A program made the translations under genes and the position numbers. A model generated the notes under the pieces. The model was not told the origin of the DNA and searched no databases. It saw nothing but the letters and a program-made list of their open reading frames with translations. A stretch of DNA of 18,862 nt from UMGS973 sp963609975 (GTDB lineage: Bacteria > Bacillota > Clostridia > Peptostreptococcales > Anaerovoracaceae), in NCBI GenBank assembly GCA_963609975.1, contig CAVDMD010000039.1, positions 1 through 18,862 on the forward strand, given 5' to 3'. How positions within the stretch are numbered: the first letter of the stretch is position 1; every line of letters begins with the position of its first letter. Positions 7,175 to 14,838 of this stretch are shown one piece after another.

Positions 7175-7678
7175 TTATCCTAAAATTTCTTCAGGTGTTT
7201 TGCCTCTTAATCTTGCAACGTCTTCTGCAGTTACAAGTGATTTAAGGCCTTCTAATGTTGCATAAGCCATGTTACCTGTGTTGTTTGAGCCGATTGACTT
7301 TGCTCTTACGTCTTTGATTCCTGCAGCTTCAAGTACAGTTCTTACAGATGAACCTGCGATTACTCCGGTACCTTCTGCAGCCGGCATCAGTAATACTCTG
7401 CCCGCTCCGAACACACCAAGCTGTCTGTGTGGAATTGTTGTTCCTACTGTCGGAACACTGATTAAATTTTTCTTTGCATCTTCTGTAGCTTTTCTTACAG
7501 CTTCAGGTATTTCTATAGCCTTACCAAGACCAACGCCTACGTGACCTTCGCCGTCTCCAACAACTACAGTTACGCTGAATCTCATGTTTCTACCGCCTTT
7601 AACTGTTTTTGCAACACGTCTGATGTTAACGATAGTTTCTGTTAAGTCCAGCCTGGATGCATCTATTGTATTTCTCAT
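7175..7678 (-). CDS. rpsE: Small ribosomal subunit protein uS5
   Basis: 167 residues, usual length. The N-terminal double-stranded-RNA-binding S5 domain covers about 10-75 with RRVAKTVKGGRNMRFSVTVV and GDGEGHVGVGLGKA (41-54). The C-terminal domain contains GVIAGSSVRTVLEAAGIKDV. uS5 takes part in decoding fidelity and mRNA unwinding at the entry channel, and its N-domain is the classical site of spectinomycin resistance mutations. It starts 10 nt after rplR. Confidence 0.98.
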   Translation of the reverse strand: MRNTIDASRLDLTETIVNIRRVAKTVKGGRNMRFSVTVVVGDGEGHVGVGLGKAIEIPEAVRKATEDAKKNLISVPTVGTTIPHRQLGVFGAGRVLLMPAAEGTGVIAGSSVRTVLEAAGIKDVRAKSIGSNNTGNMAYATLEGLKSLVTAEDVARLRGKTPEEILG

Positions 7679-7688
7679 CTGATACCTC

Positions 7689-8054
7689 CTAGAATTTTAG
7701 TCCGCCTTCACGTGCGCCGTCAGCCAATTCCTTAACTCTGCCATGATAAAGGAATCCGCCTCTGTCAAAAGCTACAACTTCTATACCCTTTGCAAGAGCT
7801 CTCTTAGCTAAAGCTTCGCCTACTTTTTTGGCAGCTTCTTTGTTTCCGCCGTAACCGATTTCGGATTTTAATTCCTTGTCGATTGAGGAAGCTGACACTA
7901 AAGTGTGACCTGCCACGTCATCAATTATCTGAGCTGAAATGTTTTTGTTGCTTCTGAACACTACAAGTCTTGGCTTCTCAGGAGTTCCTGTCAAATTTTT
8001 TCTAACTCTTTTGTGTCTTTTAACACGTCTGTCGTTTCTGCTTACATTTGCCAT
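7689..8054 (-). CDS. rplR: Large ribosomal subunit protein uL18
   Basis: 121 residues, usual length. The basic N-terminus MANVSRNDRRVKRHKRVRKN is followed by the L18 core with KPRLVVFRSNKNISAQIIDD and the terminal RGGFLYHGRVKELADGAREG. uL18 binds 5S rRNA with uL5 in the central protuberance. It lies 18 nt after rplF and 10 nt before rpsE. Ordinary. Confidence 0.98.
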   Translation of the reverse strand: MANVSRNDRRVKRHKRVRKNLTGTPEKPRLVVFRSNKNISAQIIDDVAGHTLVSASSIDKELKSEIGYGGNKEAAKKVGEALAKRALAKGIEVVAFDRGGFLYHGRVKELADGAREGGLKF

Positions 8055-8072
8055 TTACCATTCACTCCTTTC

Positions 8073-8615
8073 CTACTGTGCTCCGGCTTTTCCTTCTTTA
8101 CGACGGATAACTTCATCAGCGTACTTGATACCCTTGCCCTTGTAAGGTTCAGGCTGTCTCCACTTACGGATGTTTGCCGCATAGTTACCAACCAAAGCTT
8201 TATCTATACCTTTAACGATAATTTCAGTAGCACTTGGAACTTCAGTAGTGATTCCTTCAGGGTCTTCCATTTCTACAGGGTGTGAATATCCAAGCTGCAT
8301 AACAAGAGTCTTGCCTTTTTTCTCTGCCTTGTATCCTACACCGTTGATCTGAAGCTTCTTTTCAAAGCCTTCAGTAACTCCTACTACCATATTGTTTATG
8401 AGAGTTCTTCCAAGACCGTGCTGTGATCTGTGCTCTTTGGCATCTGAGCTTCTTGAAACGATTACTTCTGTTCCGTTTACTTCGATTTTTAACAGTTTGC
8501 TGACCTGTTCCTGTAATTCGCCTTTAGGTCCCTTGACAGTAACAACGTTGTTATCATCAACTTTAACCTCTACGCCGGCAGGCAGGATAACAGGTTTTAT
8601 ACCTATTCTTGACAT
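8073..8615 (-). CDS. rplF: Large ribosomal subunit protein uL6
   Basis: 180 residues, two repeated L6 domains. It begins MSRIGIKPVILPAGVEVKVD. The C-terminal signature RKWRQPEPYKGKGIKYADE contacts the sarcin-ricin region of 23S rRNA. It starts 10 nt after rpsH. Length and motifs are normal. Confidence 0.98.
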   Translation of the reverse strand: MSRIGIKPVILPAGVEVKVDDNNVVTVKGPKGELQEQVSKLLKIEVNGTEVIVSRSSDAKEHRSQHGLGRTLINNMVVGVTEGFEKKLQINGVGYKAEKKGKTLVMQLGYSHPVEMEDPEGITTEVPSATEIIVKGIDKALVGNYAANIRKWRQPEPYKGKGIKYADEVIRRKEGKAGAQ

Positions 8616-8625
8616 GTCTTACCTC

Positions 8626-9024
8626 CTACCAAACATAACAAATTACTTCGCCGCCGATACCCAGTGCTCTTGCTTTTTTGTCGCTTATAACGCCTTTTGA
8701 AGTTGATATGATAGCAACTCCAAGTCCGCCAAGAACTCTAGGAATATCGTCTGCTTTAGCATAAACTTTTAAGCCGGGCTTTGAGATTTTTTTGATTCCC
8801 TTGATTACTCTTTCTTTATCAGCTGTGTATTTCATCTGCACTCTGATAATTCCCTGCTTACCATCTTCTATAACATCAAAACCATTAATGTAGCCTTCTT
8901 CTAATAGAATCTCTGCAATTGCTTTTTTCATTTTTGATGCAGGAATGTCTACAGTAGGGTGGCATACAGTATTGGCATTTCTGATTCTAGTGAGCATATC
9001 TGCTACCGGATCTGTCATTGTCAT
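8626..9024 (-). CDS. rpsH: Small ribosomal subunit protein uS8
   Basis: 132 residues. It begins MTMTDPVADMLTRIRNANTV and ends in the conserved ARALGIGGEVICYVW. Two ATGs are possible (9024 and 9018); an AGGAG site 9 nt before the first favours 9024. uS8 binds the 16S central domain and in E. coli represses the spc operon by binding the L5 message. Here rpsH is preceded by a 69-nt spacer with a hairpin, longer than its neighbours, so local control of or by uS8 is worth considering (inference). Confidence 0.98.
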   Translation of the reverse strand: MTMTDPVADMLTRIRNANTVCHPTVDIPASKMKKAIAEILLEEGYINGFDVIEDGKQGIIRVQMKYTADKERVIKGIKKISKPGLKVYAKADDIPRVLGGLGVAIISTSKGVISDKKARALGIGGEVICYVW

Positions 9025-9052
9025 TACAGTATTCTCCTTCCTTCGTGTGGTT

Positions 9053-9067
9053 CTGGAATATCTCCAG
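9053..9067 (-). promoter_or_regulatory. Hairpin in the rpsZ-rpsH spacer
   Basis: CTGGA (9063-9067) and TCCAG (9053-9057) form a 5-bp stem around a 5-nt loop. Flanking GG and CC could extend it past a two-base bulge. It lies about 30 nt before the rpsH start, just ahead of an AAGGAAGGAG ribosome site, in the only spacer over 60 nt within the spc section. No U-tract follows. The role is unknown. Confidence 0.3.
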
Positions 9068-9093
9068 CCTTCACAATTCTTTAACTACTTATT

Positions 9094-9279
9094 TTACCAG
9101 CTTGCTTTTCTTACGCCTGGTATTTCACCCTTGTATGCAAGTTCTCTGAAGCATATACGGCAGATTCCGTACTTCTTTAATACTGAATGCGGTCTTCCGC
9201 AGATTCTGCATCTTGTGTACGCTCTTGTTGAATACTTAGGTTTTCTCTGCTGTTTAACTTTTAAAGATGTTTTAGCCAT
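9094..9279 (-). CDS. rpsZ: Small ribosomal subunit protein uS14, short zinc type (type Z)
   Basis: 61 residues, the short uS14 typical of Gram-positives. Cys24, Cys27, Cys40 and Cys43 form the CxxC...CxxC zinc knuckle (CRICGRPHSVLKKYGICRIC). It ends in the conserved GEIPGVRKASW. It is placed between rplE and rpsH in standard spc order. A 69-nt spacer follows it. Also called rpsN1 or rpsN type Z. Confidence 0.98.
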   Translation of the reverse strand: MAKTSLKVKQQRKPKYSTRAYTRCRICGRPHSVLKKYGICRICFRELAYKGEIPGVRKASW

Positions 9280-9289
9280 AATCTCCCTC

Positions 9290-9832
9290 CTACTTTTCGA
9301 ACGGCATTCCCAGTAACTGAAGCAGCGCCATAGCCTCTTCGTCTGATTTAGCCGTAGTTGTGAATACTATGTCCATACCCTTAATAGTTTCTACCTGGTC
9401 ATAGTTGATTTCAGGGAATATTAACTGCTCTTTGATACCCATTGCGTAGTTGCCTCTGCCGTCAAATGAGTTTTTGCTAACACCCTTGAAGTCTCTTACT
9501 CTAGGAAGAGCGATATTGAAGAATTTATCAGCAAATTCATACATATTGTCGCCTCTTAAAGTAACCTTAACTCCTACAGGCATACCTTCTCTAACCTTGA
9601 AGTTAGCGATGGATTTTCTTGCTTTGGTAACAACAGGCTGCTGTCCTGATATAAGGGCAAGCTCTTTAACTGCAGATTCGATAATCTTCGCGTTGTCTTT
9701 GCCTTCACCAAGACCCATATTAATAGTTATCTTTTCAAGTTTAGGAACTTCCATAACGTTTTTGTACTGGAATTTTTCCTGTAACGCGCCAAAAACTGTG
9801 TTTTTGTACATTTCTCTCATTCTAGCTGCCAA
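9290..9832 (-). CDS. rplE: Large ribosomal subunit protein uL5
   Basis: 180 residues, usual length. Conserved segments are VMEVPKLEKITINMGLGEG, QQPVVTKARKSIANFKVREG, and LPRVRDFKGVSKNSFDGRGN followed by GIKEQLIFPEI. uL5 binds 5S rRNA and contacts the P-site tRNA and the 30S head via bridge B1b. The start MAARMREMYKN has an AGGAGG site just upstream. Ordinary. Confidence 0.98.
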   Translation of the reverse strand: MAARMREMYKNTVFGALQEKFQYKNVMEVPKLEKITINMGLGEGKDNAKIIESAVKELALISGQQPVVTKARKSIANFKVREGMPVGVKVTLRGDNMYEFADKFFNIALPRVRDFKGVSKNSFDGRGNYAMGIKEQLIFPEINYDQVETIKGMDIVFTTTAKSDEEAMALLQLLGMPFEK

Positions 9833-9849
9833 AATCGTCTCCTCCTTTC

Positions 9850-10155
9850 TTAATCAATTTCCTGTCCTGTTTTTCTTGAAAAACGAACTTTTTTGTCTCC
9901 GACCATCTTGTATCCGACTTTTGTCGGCGCCTTTGCCTTGCTGTCGTAGTACATTACATTTGAAGCGTCTATAGGACCTTCCTGATGCTTGATTTCAGCT
10001 GCAGATGTTCTTGTCTGCTTTGCATGCTTGGTCTGGATATTAACGCCTTCTACAATTACTCTGTTTTCTTTAGGCATAGCCTTGAGAACTTTTCCGGTTT
10101 TGCCTTTGTCTTTGCCGGCAATTACCATTACCATGTCGTCTTTTTTGATACGCAT
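9850..10155 (-). CDS. rplX: Large ribosomal subunit protein uL24
   Basis: 101 residues starting MRIKKDDMVMVIAGKDKGKT, with the KOW motif near the N-terminus. It ends FSRKTGQEID. An open frame extends upstream to 10197, but those 14 codons overlap rplN and lack the family match. The ATG at 10155 has an AGGAGG site 9 nt upstream, at the rplN stop, so 10155 is the real start. uL24 initiates 50S assembly near the 5' end of 23S rRNA. Confidence 0.97.
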   Translation of the reverse strand: MRIKKDDMVMVIAGKDKGKTGKVLKAMPKENRVIVEGVNIQTKHAKQTRTSAAEIKHQEGPIDASNVMYYDSKAKAPTKVGYKMVGDKKVRFSRKTGQEID

Positions 10156-10168
10156 CCTTAAACACCTC

Positions 10169-10537
10169 CTATAATACTTCCGGTGCCAGTGACACAATCT
10201 TCATAAAGCCTTTTTCTCTAAGTTCTCTTGCTACAGGTCCGAAAATACGTGTTCCTGTCGGAGTCTTATCATCCTTTATGATAACTGCTGCGTTCTGATC
10301 AAATTTAACATAGCTTCCGTCTGCTCTTCTTGCTCCGTGCTTTGATCTTACAACTACAGCTTTCACTACTTCACCTTTTTTAACAACGCCGCCCGGTGTT
10401 GCTTCCTTTACAGCGCATACGATTACATCACCGATGTTCGCATACTGACGGCTTGTTCCGCCTAAGATACGTATGCAGAGTAATTCTTTTGCGCCTGAAT
10501 TGTCAGCAACTCTTAATCTTGTTTCAGTCTGAATCAT
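10169..10537 (-). CDS. rplN: Large ribosomal subunit protein uL14
   Basis: 122 residues, the invariant bacterial length. It begins MIQTETRLRVADNSGAKELL and contains GDVIVCAVKEATPGGVVKKG, KAVVVRSKHGARRADGSYVK and the terminal KIVSLAPEVL. uL14 forms the intersubunit bridges B5 and B8, and its surface is the docking site of the silencing factor RsfS. Standard position between rpsQ and rplX. Confidence 0.98.
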   Translation of the reverse strand: MIQTETRLRVADNSGAKELLCIRILGGTSRQYANIGDVIVCAVKEATPGGVVKKGEVVKAVVVRSKHGARRADGSYVKFDQNAAVIIKDDKTPTGTRIFGPVARELREKGFMKIVSLAPEVL

Positions 10538-10553
10538 ATTTCAGTTGCCTCCT

Positions 10554-10814
10554 TTACTTAACCTTTTCAACGATGTTTACAAGTCTCCATCTCTTATCCT
10601 TTGACAGAGGTCTTGTTTCCATAATTCTAACTTTGTCGCCAATCTGACATTCATTGTTTTCGTCGTGAGCCTTGATCTTCTTGGTTCTCTTTACGGCTTT
10701 TCCATAAAGTGAATGTCTTACGAAGTCTTCAACTGTTACTACTATAGTTTTGTCCATCTTGTCTGATGTAACCATACCCACGATAGTCTTTCTTCTGTTT
10801 CTATCAACTGCCAT
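10554..10814 (-). CDS. rpsQ: Small ribosomal subunit protein uS17
   Basis: 86 residues, normal length. OB-fold protein with RKTIVGMVTSDKMDKTIVVT, HDENNECQIGDKVRIMETRP and LSKDKRWRLVNIVEK, all family hallmarks. It binds the 16S 5' domain early in 30S assembly. It starts 18 nt after rpmC. Confidence 0.98.
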   Translation of the reverse strand: MAVDRNRRKTIVGMVTSDKMDKTIVVTVEDFVRHSLYGKAVKRTKKIKAHDENNECQIGDKVRIMETRPLSKDKRWRLVNIVEKVK

Positions 10815-10832
10815 AATACATCCTCCTTTCTG

Positions 10833-11036
10833 TTAGCCCTGAACCTTTGCAAGCTCTTTTTCTCTGATTACGGTTTTAACTCTTGCGATATTTCTCTTTG
10901 TCTCTCTGAGCTTAACCGGATTTTCAAGCTGTCCGGTTACATGCTGGAATCTTAAGTTGAATAATTCTTTTTTCATGTTGTCGAGTTCAGCATTAAGTTC
11001 AACTTCTGTCATTTCTCTCATTTTCTTTAATTCCAT
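10833..11036 (-). CDS. rpmC: Large ribosomal subunit protein uL29
   Basis: 67 residues, a two-helix protein. It begins MELKKMREMTEVELNAELDN and contains KKELFNLRFQHVTGQLENP and RETKRNIARVKTVIREKE. uL29 lies beside uL23 at the tunnel exit, where SRP and trigger factor dock. Its ATG overlaps the rplP stop by one base (TAATG), giving translational coupling. Confidence 0.98.
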   Translation of the reverse strand: MELKKMREMTEVELNAELDNMKKELFNLRFQHVTGQLENPVKLRETKRNIARVKTVIREKELAKVQG

Positions 11037-11467
11037 TATGCTTCACCACCCTTTACTTCCTGGCCTTTGATGGCAAACTTTGATTTGATAGGAAGCTTAT
11101 GTGACGCAAGTCTGATAGCTTCTCTTGCCTGTTCTTCAGTAACGCCTTCGATTTCAAACATTACTCTGCCCGGCTTAACTACTGCTACCCAGTATTCAGG
11201 CACACCTTTACCTGAACCCATACGAACGCCTGCAGGCTTCTTACTTACAGGTTTGTGTGGGAATATCTTGATATATACTTTACCACCTCTTTTGATAGAT
11301 CTTGTCATGGCAACTCTGGCCGCCTCGATCTGATTTGAAGTGATCCATCCGCATTCTGCAGCAACAAGACCGTAATCACCGTATGTGATTGTGTTGCCTT
11401 TGGTTGCTTTGCCCTTCATTCTTCCTCTGTGGACTCTTCTACGTTTAACGCGCTTTGGCATTAACAT
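11036..11467 (-). CDS. rplP: Large ribosomal subunit protein uL16
   Basis: 143 residues. It begins MLMPKRVKRRRVHRGRMKGK and contains GWITSNQIEAARVAMTRSI, KVYIKIFPHKPVSKKPAGVR and MGSGKGVPEYWVAVVKPGR, all L16 signatures. uL16 organises the A-site tRNA elbow region of the 50S. The first ATG is chosen because an AGGAGG site lies 8 nt before it; the third residue is also Met. The stop overlaps the rpmC start. Confidence 0.98.
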   Translation of the reverse strand: MLMPKRVKRRRVHRGRMKGKATKGNTITYGDYGLVAAECGWITSNQIEAARVAMTRSIKRGGKVYIKIFPHKPVSKKPAGVRMGSGKGVPEYWVAVVKPGRVMFEIEGVTEEQAREAIRLASHKLPIKSKFAIKGQEVKGGEA

Positions 11468-11491
11468 AATGTGTTCCTCCTTTCTTTATAT

Positions 11492-12385
11492 CTATGCTTC
11501 TGTTTCTGCAGTTTCTGCTGCTGCCTCTACTGCTTCAACCTGTGGTTCTTCAACTTGTGGTTCTGCCTTAGGAGTTTTTCTTACTCTAGGGTTTACTGCC
11601 TTTGGAGCCTGAGGAGCATCATCTCTTCTGTCTCTTCTGTCTCTTCTGTCAGATCTGCCTTCTCCTCTTCTGCCGTTTCTGTCGTTTCTTCTTCTGTCGC
11701 CCTTCTTGCCTCTTCTTTCCTGTTTTTCTTCAGGAACCGAGCCTATAAGACCCTTGTCAAGAACTTCACCATGGTTTATCCAGACTTTAACGCCTATTTT
11801 ACCGTAAGTTGTATCGGCTTCAGCAAAACCGTAGTCGATGTTAGCTCTTAAAGTGTGCAGAGGAACGTTTCCTTCGCTGTATTTTTCGCTTCTTGCGATT
11901 TCAGCTCCGCCAAGTCTGCCGGATGTGGTAACCTTGATACCTTTTGCTCCGGCTTTCATTGTTCTGCCGATAGCCTGCTTCATGGCTCTTCTGAATGAAA
12001 CTCTTCTTTCGAGCGCCTGAGCGATTGATTCGGCTGTAAGCTGTGCGTCAAGCTCTGCTCTTCTGATTTCTTCGATGCTGATTGTAACTTCCTTGCCTGT
12101 CATCTTGGCAACTGCGTTTTTGATCTCATCGATGCCATCGCCCGCTCTGCCGATTACCATTCCCGGTCTGGCAGTTAACACGATAACTTTGATTTTGTTT
12201 TCTGCGGCTCTTTCAATTAAAACCTTTGAAATGCCGGCTGCATATAGCTTTTTCTTAACAAATGTTCTGACCTGATTGTCTTCAGCAAGGCAATCAGCGA
12301 AGTTAGCTTTGTCTGCATACCACTTGGAATCCCAGTCTTTGATTACGCCAACTCTCAAACCATGTGGATTTACTTTCTGACCCAT
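11492..12385 (-). CDS. rpsC: Small ribosomal subunit protein uS3 with long charged C-terminal tail
   Basis: 297 residues, about 75 longer than the usual 210-235. Residues 1-220 are ordinary uS3: MGQKVNPHGLRVGVIKDWDS, a KH domain with VIGRAGDG at 77-84, and the C-domain with SGRLGGAEIARSE and TTYGKIGVKVWI. From about 222 a basic stretch rich in Arg, Asp, Gly and Asn runs to about 256, including three RRD repeats encoded by a perfect 9-bp tandem repeat. An Ala/Pro/Glu-rich acidic tail then runs to the end, with EPQVEEPQVE. uS3 lines the mRNA entry tunnel on the solvent face, so the tail would be surface-exposed. The tail is in frame and ends 24 nt before rplP. Confidence 0.98.
   Translation of the reverse strand: MGQKVNPHGLRVGVIKDWDSKWYADKANFADCLAEDNQVRTFVKKKLYAAGISKVLIERAAENKIKVIVLTARPGMVIGRAGDGIDEIKNAVAKMTGKEVTISIEEIRRAELDAQLTAESIAQALERRVSFRRAMKQAIGRTMKAGAKGIKVTTSGRLGGAEIARSEKYSEGNVPLHTLRANIDYGFAEADTTYGKIGVKVWINHGEVLDKGLIGSVPEEKQERRGKKGDRRRNDRNGRRGEGRSDRRDRRDRRDDAPQAPKAVNPRVRKTPKAEPQVEEPQVEAVEAAAETAETEA
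11622..11648 (-). repeat. 9-bp tandem repeat coding Arg-Arg-Asp in rpsC
   Basis: Three perfect copies of TCTCTTCTG (plus-strand reading) within the S3 C-terminal extension; on the coding strand they give consecutive Arg-Arg-Asp units. Copy number could vary by slippage without breaking the frame. Confidence 0.85.
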
Positions 12386-12401
12386 TGATGAACCTCCTTA
12401 C

Positions 12402-12737
12402 TTAATTTCTCTCTCTTAAAGTTACGCCAACGTGACTGCTTCTCTTTAAGATGATTGATGCTCTGCCCTGTGATCCGGCTCTCCATCTTTTCATTGTCGG
12501 ACCCTGGTTAGCATAAACTTCTGCGACATATAAGTTGTCTGGATTCATCTTGTGATTTTCTTCAGCGTTAGCTGCTGCTGATTTAACAACTTTTTCTACT
12601 ATTTCAGCACCCTTGCCAGGTGTGAATTTTAAAATGTTAAGTGCCTCTTGTAAGTCTTTGCCTCTTACTAAGTCAGTAACAGGTTTAAGCTTGATAGGAG
12701 ACATTCTTACATATTTTGCAATTGCTTTTGCTTCCAT
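12402..12737 (-). CDS. rplV: Large ribosomal subunit protein uL22
   Basis: 111 residues, normal length. It begins MEAKAIAKYVRMSPIKLKPV and contains the extended beta-hairpin that reaches into the exit tunnel (NQGPTMKRWRAGSQGRAS), then SSHVGVTLRE. Loop changes here can cause macrolide resistance in other bacteria; the loop looks normal. It lies between rpsS and rpsC in standard order. Confidence 0.98.
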   Translation of the reverse strand: MEAKAIAKYVRMSPIKLKPVTDLVRGKDLQEALNILKFTPGKGAEIVEKVVKSAAANAEENHKMNPDNLYVAEVYANQGPTMKRWRAGSQGRASIILKRSSHVGVTLRERN

Positions 12738-12755
12738 TTTTCTATCTCCTTTTCT

Positions 12756-13031
12756 TTATTTAGTGACCTTTTTGTCAGCCGCATGACCTCTGTAAGTTCT
12801 GGTTGGAGCAAATTCTCCAAGTCTGTGACCTACCATATCTTCTGTAATGTATACAGGCACATGTTTCCTTCCGTCATGAACAGCGATTGTGTGTCCTACC
12901 ATCTGTGGAAAGATTGTTGATGGTCTTGACCATGTTTTAACAACTTTCTTATCGTTAGCTGCATTCATATCATCGATAGCCTTCAGCAGCTTTGCATCTA
13001 CGAAAGGACCTTTTTTCAGTGATCTACCCAT
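12756..13031 (-). CDS. rpsS: Small ribosomal subunit protein uS19
   Basis: 91 residues, usual length. It begins MGRSLKKGPFVDAKLLKAI and contains SRPSTIFPQMVGHTIAVHDG and HRLGEFAPTRTYRGHAADKK, the family core. It works in the 30S head with uS13 near the A site. It starts 15 nt after rplB. Confidence 0.98.
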   Translation of the reverse strand: MGRSLKKGPFVDAKLLKAIDDMNAANDKKVVKTWSRPSTIFPQMVGHTIAVHDGRKHVPVYITEDMVGHRLGEFAPTRTYRGHAADKKVTK

Positions 13032-13046
13032 TATTTATGCTCCTTC

Positions 13047-13880
13047 CTACTTCTCATTTCTTCTCTTTACGATATACTTGTTGGATTCCTTGTTTTTCTT
13101 CCTTGTCTTATATCCAAGAGCCGGCTTGCCCCAAGGAGTAACAGGACCCTTGCGTCCGATAGGCGCTCTGCCTTCACCACCGCCATGAGGGTGATCGTTA
13201 GGGTTCATAACAGAACCTCTTACTGTAGGTCTGATGCCCATGTGTCTTTTACGTCCCGCTTTACCGATCTGGATGTTGCCGTGATCGATGTTTCCAACTT
13301 CGCCGATAGTGGCTCTGCATTCGATTCTTACTTTTCTTACTTCGCCGGAAGGAAGTCTTACCTGAGCGTAGTCGCCTTCTTTGGCCATAAGCTGAGCGCC
13401 GTTGCCTGCTGATCTTACAAGCTGTCCGCCCTTGCCGGGTTTAAGTTCGATATTGTGAATGATTGTACCTACAGGAATGTTTGCAAGCGGTAATGCGTTG
13501 CCAACCTTGATGTCCGCATCTGCTCCCGAAAAGATAACATCGCCTACCATAAGCTTGTTAGGAGCTATGATGTATTTTTTCTCGCCGTCTGCATATACGA
13601 TTAACGCTATATTGGCTGTTCTGTTCGGATCGTATTCGATTGCCGCAACTTTTCCTGGTACTCCGTCTTTTGTTCTCTTGAAGTCGATAATTCTGTATTT
13701 AGGTCTGTATCCGCCGCCCTTGTGTCTTACAGTTATCTTACCTCTGTTGTTTCTTCCTGAATGTTTCTTTAATGTTACTGTTAAAGATTTCTCAGGGGTG
13801 GTTTTTGTAATTTCCTCAAAAGTGGAAACTGTCATTCCTCTCAGACCAGGAGTAGTCGGATTATATTTTTTAATTCCCAT
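13047..13880 (-). CDS. rplB: Large ribosomal subunit protein uL2
   Basis: 277 residues, usual length. It begins MGIKKYNPTTPGLRGMTVST. The highly conserved loop NPNDHPHGGGEGR (227-238) includes His230, equivalent to the E. coli His229 near the peptidyl transferase centre. The C-terminus is basic (KTRKKNKESNKYIVKRRNEK). uL2 forms bridge B7b and is needed for subunit association. Located between rplW and rpsS. Confidence 0.99.
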   Translation of the reverse strand: MGIKKYNPTTPGLRGMTVSTFEEITKTTPEKSLTVTLKKHSGRNNRGKITVRHKGGGYRPKYRIIDFKRTKDGVPGKVAAIEYDPNRTANIALIVYADGEKKYIIAPNKLMVGDVIFSGADADIKVGNALPLANIPVGTIIHNIELKPGKGGQLVRSAGNGAQLMAKEGDYAQVRLPSGEVRKVRIECRATIGEVGNIDHGNIQIGKAGRKRHMGIRPTVRGSVMNPNDHPHGGGEGRAPIGRKGPVTPWGKPALGYKTRKKNKESNKYIVKRRNEK

Positions 13881-13898
13881 TGTTTACTGCCTCCTATA

Positions 13899-14189
13899 TT
13901 ATAGTCCCTGGAAGAATTCGATTTCCTTACTGCCGTCAGTAAGTGTAACTATTGCTTTTTTTGAAGCAGCAGTCATGCCTTCGTATCTTCCCATTCTCTT
14001 AGTTTTACCTTTAACATTCATGATGTTTACTTTTGCAACTTCAACACCGAAGATTTCTTCAACTGCCAGTTTAACCTGAGTCTTGTTGGCATCTACTGCA
14101 ACCTTGAATGTGTATTTTCTGTTCTGCGCATCGTCCATACTCTTTTCAGAGATGACAGGCTTAATGATTACGTCGTATGGGCTTTTCAT
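13899..14189 (-). CDS. rplW: Large ribosomal subunit protein uL23
   Basis: 96 residues, normal. It begins MKSPYDVIIKPVISEKSMDD and contains KYTFKVAVDANKTQVKLAVE, the L23 signature, and NIMNVKGKTKRMGRYEG. uL23 is the tunnel-exit docking site for trigger factor and SRP. Its ATG overlaps the rplD stop by one base (TAATG), coupling translation of the two. Confidence 0.98.
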   Translation of the reverse strand: MKSPYDVIIKPVISEKSMDDAQNRKYTFKVAVDANKTQVKLAVEEIFGVEVAKVNIMNVKGKTKRMGRYEGMTAASKKAIVTLTDGSKEIEFFQGL

Positions 14190-14812
14190 TATGCGTACAC
14201 CTCCTCAATCTTTCTGATTGCTTCTTCGGTAACGATGAAGTTTGTGTGATTCAGAATCTCGTAAACGTTCATTGTTCCTACTAGAGCGGTTCTTACTCCG
14301 GGGATGTTAGCTGCCGACTTGATAACGTTTTCGTCTTTTTCGGCCATAACGATTAAAGCTTTTTTGCCTGCTTTAACGTTTGCTAACATTTTGATCATTT
14401 CCTTTGTCTTAGGTGCATCGAATCTGATTTCGTCAAGAACGATCATCTCATTGTCTGCAACCTTTGCTGATAAAACAGACTTCATTGCAAGTCTTTTTAC
14501 CTTTTTGTTAACTCTGTATCTGTAATCTCTTGGCTTTGGTGCAAATACAACTCCGCCGCCTACCTGTGTAGGGTCTGTCGAGCTTCCCTGTCTGTGACGT
14601 CCTGTGCCCTTCTGTCTGAAAGGTTTTCTTCCGCCTCCTCTGACTTCTGCTCTTGTCTTTGCTGACTGAGTTCCCTGTCTCTGGCATGCCAGATAGTTCT
14701 TTACTACTTCGTGAACAGCGTATTCGTTTGGAGTGATTGCGAAGATTTCATCATTTAATTTGATTTCACCAGCTTCAGCTCCTGCCATGTTTAGCATTTT
14801 TAATGTAGCCAT
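14189..14812 (-). CDS. rplD: Large ribosomal subunit protein uL4
   Basis: 207 residues, usual length. The long tunnel-lining loop covers about 45-95 with EVRGGGRKPFRQKGTGRHRQ (56-75) and DPTQVGGGVVFAPKPRDY. The globular C-terminal domain ends in EEAIRKIEEVYA. In E. coli L4 represses the S10 operon by acting on the rpsJ leader. Here the structured rpsJ leader at 15862-16100 would be the analogous target, though nothing in the sequence proves it. It lies 26 nt after rplC. Confidence 0.98.
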   Translation of the reverse strand: MATLKMLNMAGAEAGEIKLNDEIFAITPNEYAVHEVVKNYLACQRQGTQSAKTRAEVRGGGRKPFRQKGTGRHRQGSSTDPTQVGGGVVFAPKPRDYRYRVNKKVKRLAMKSVLSAKVADNEMIVLDEIRFDAPKTKEMIKMLANVKAGKKALIVMAEKDENVIKSAANIPGVRTALVGTMNVYEILNHTNFIVTEEAIRKIEEVYA

Positions 14813-14838
14813 TTCTTATGTCCTCCTTTCCAAATACT

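Noticed and set aside
10156..10197. Longer N-terminus for uL24
   Set aside because: These codons overlap rplN, do not match the family, and the ribosome site serves the ATG at 10155.
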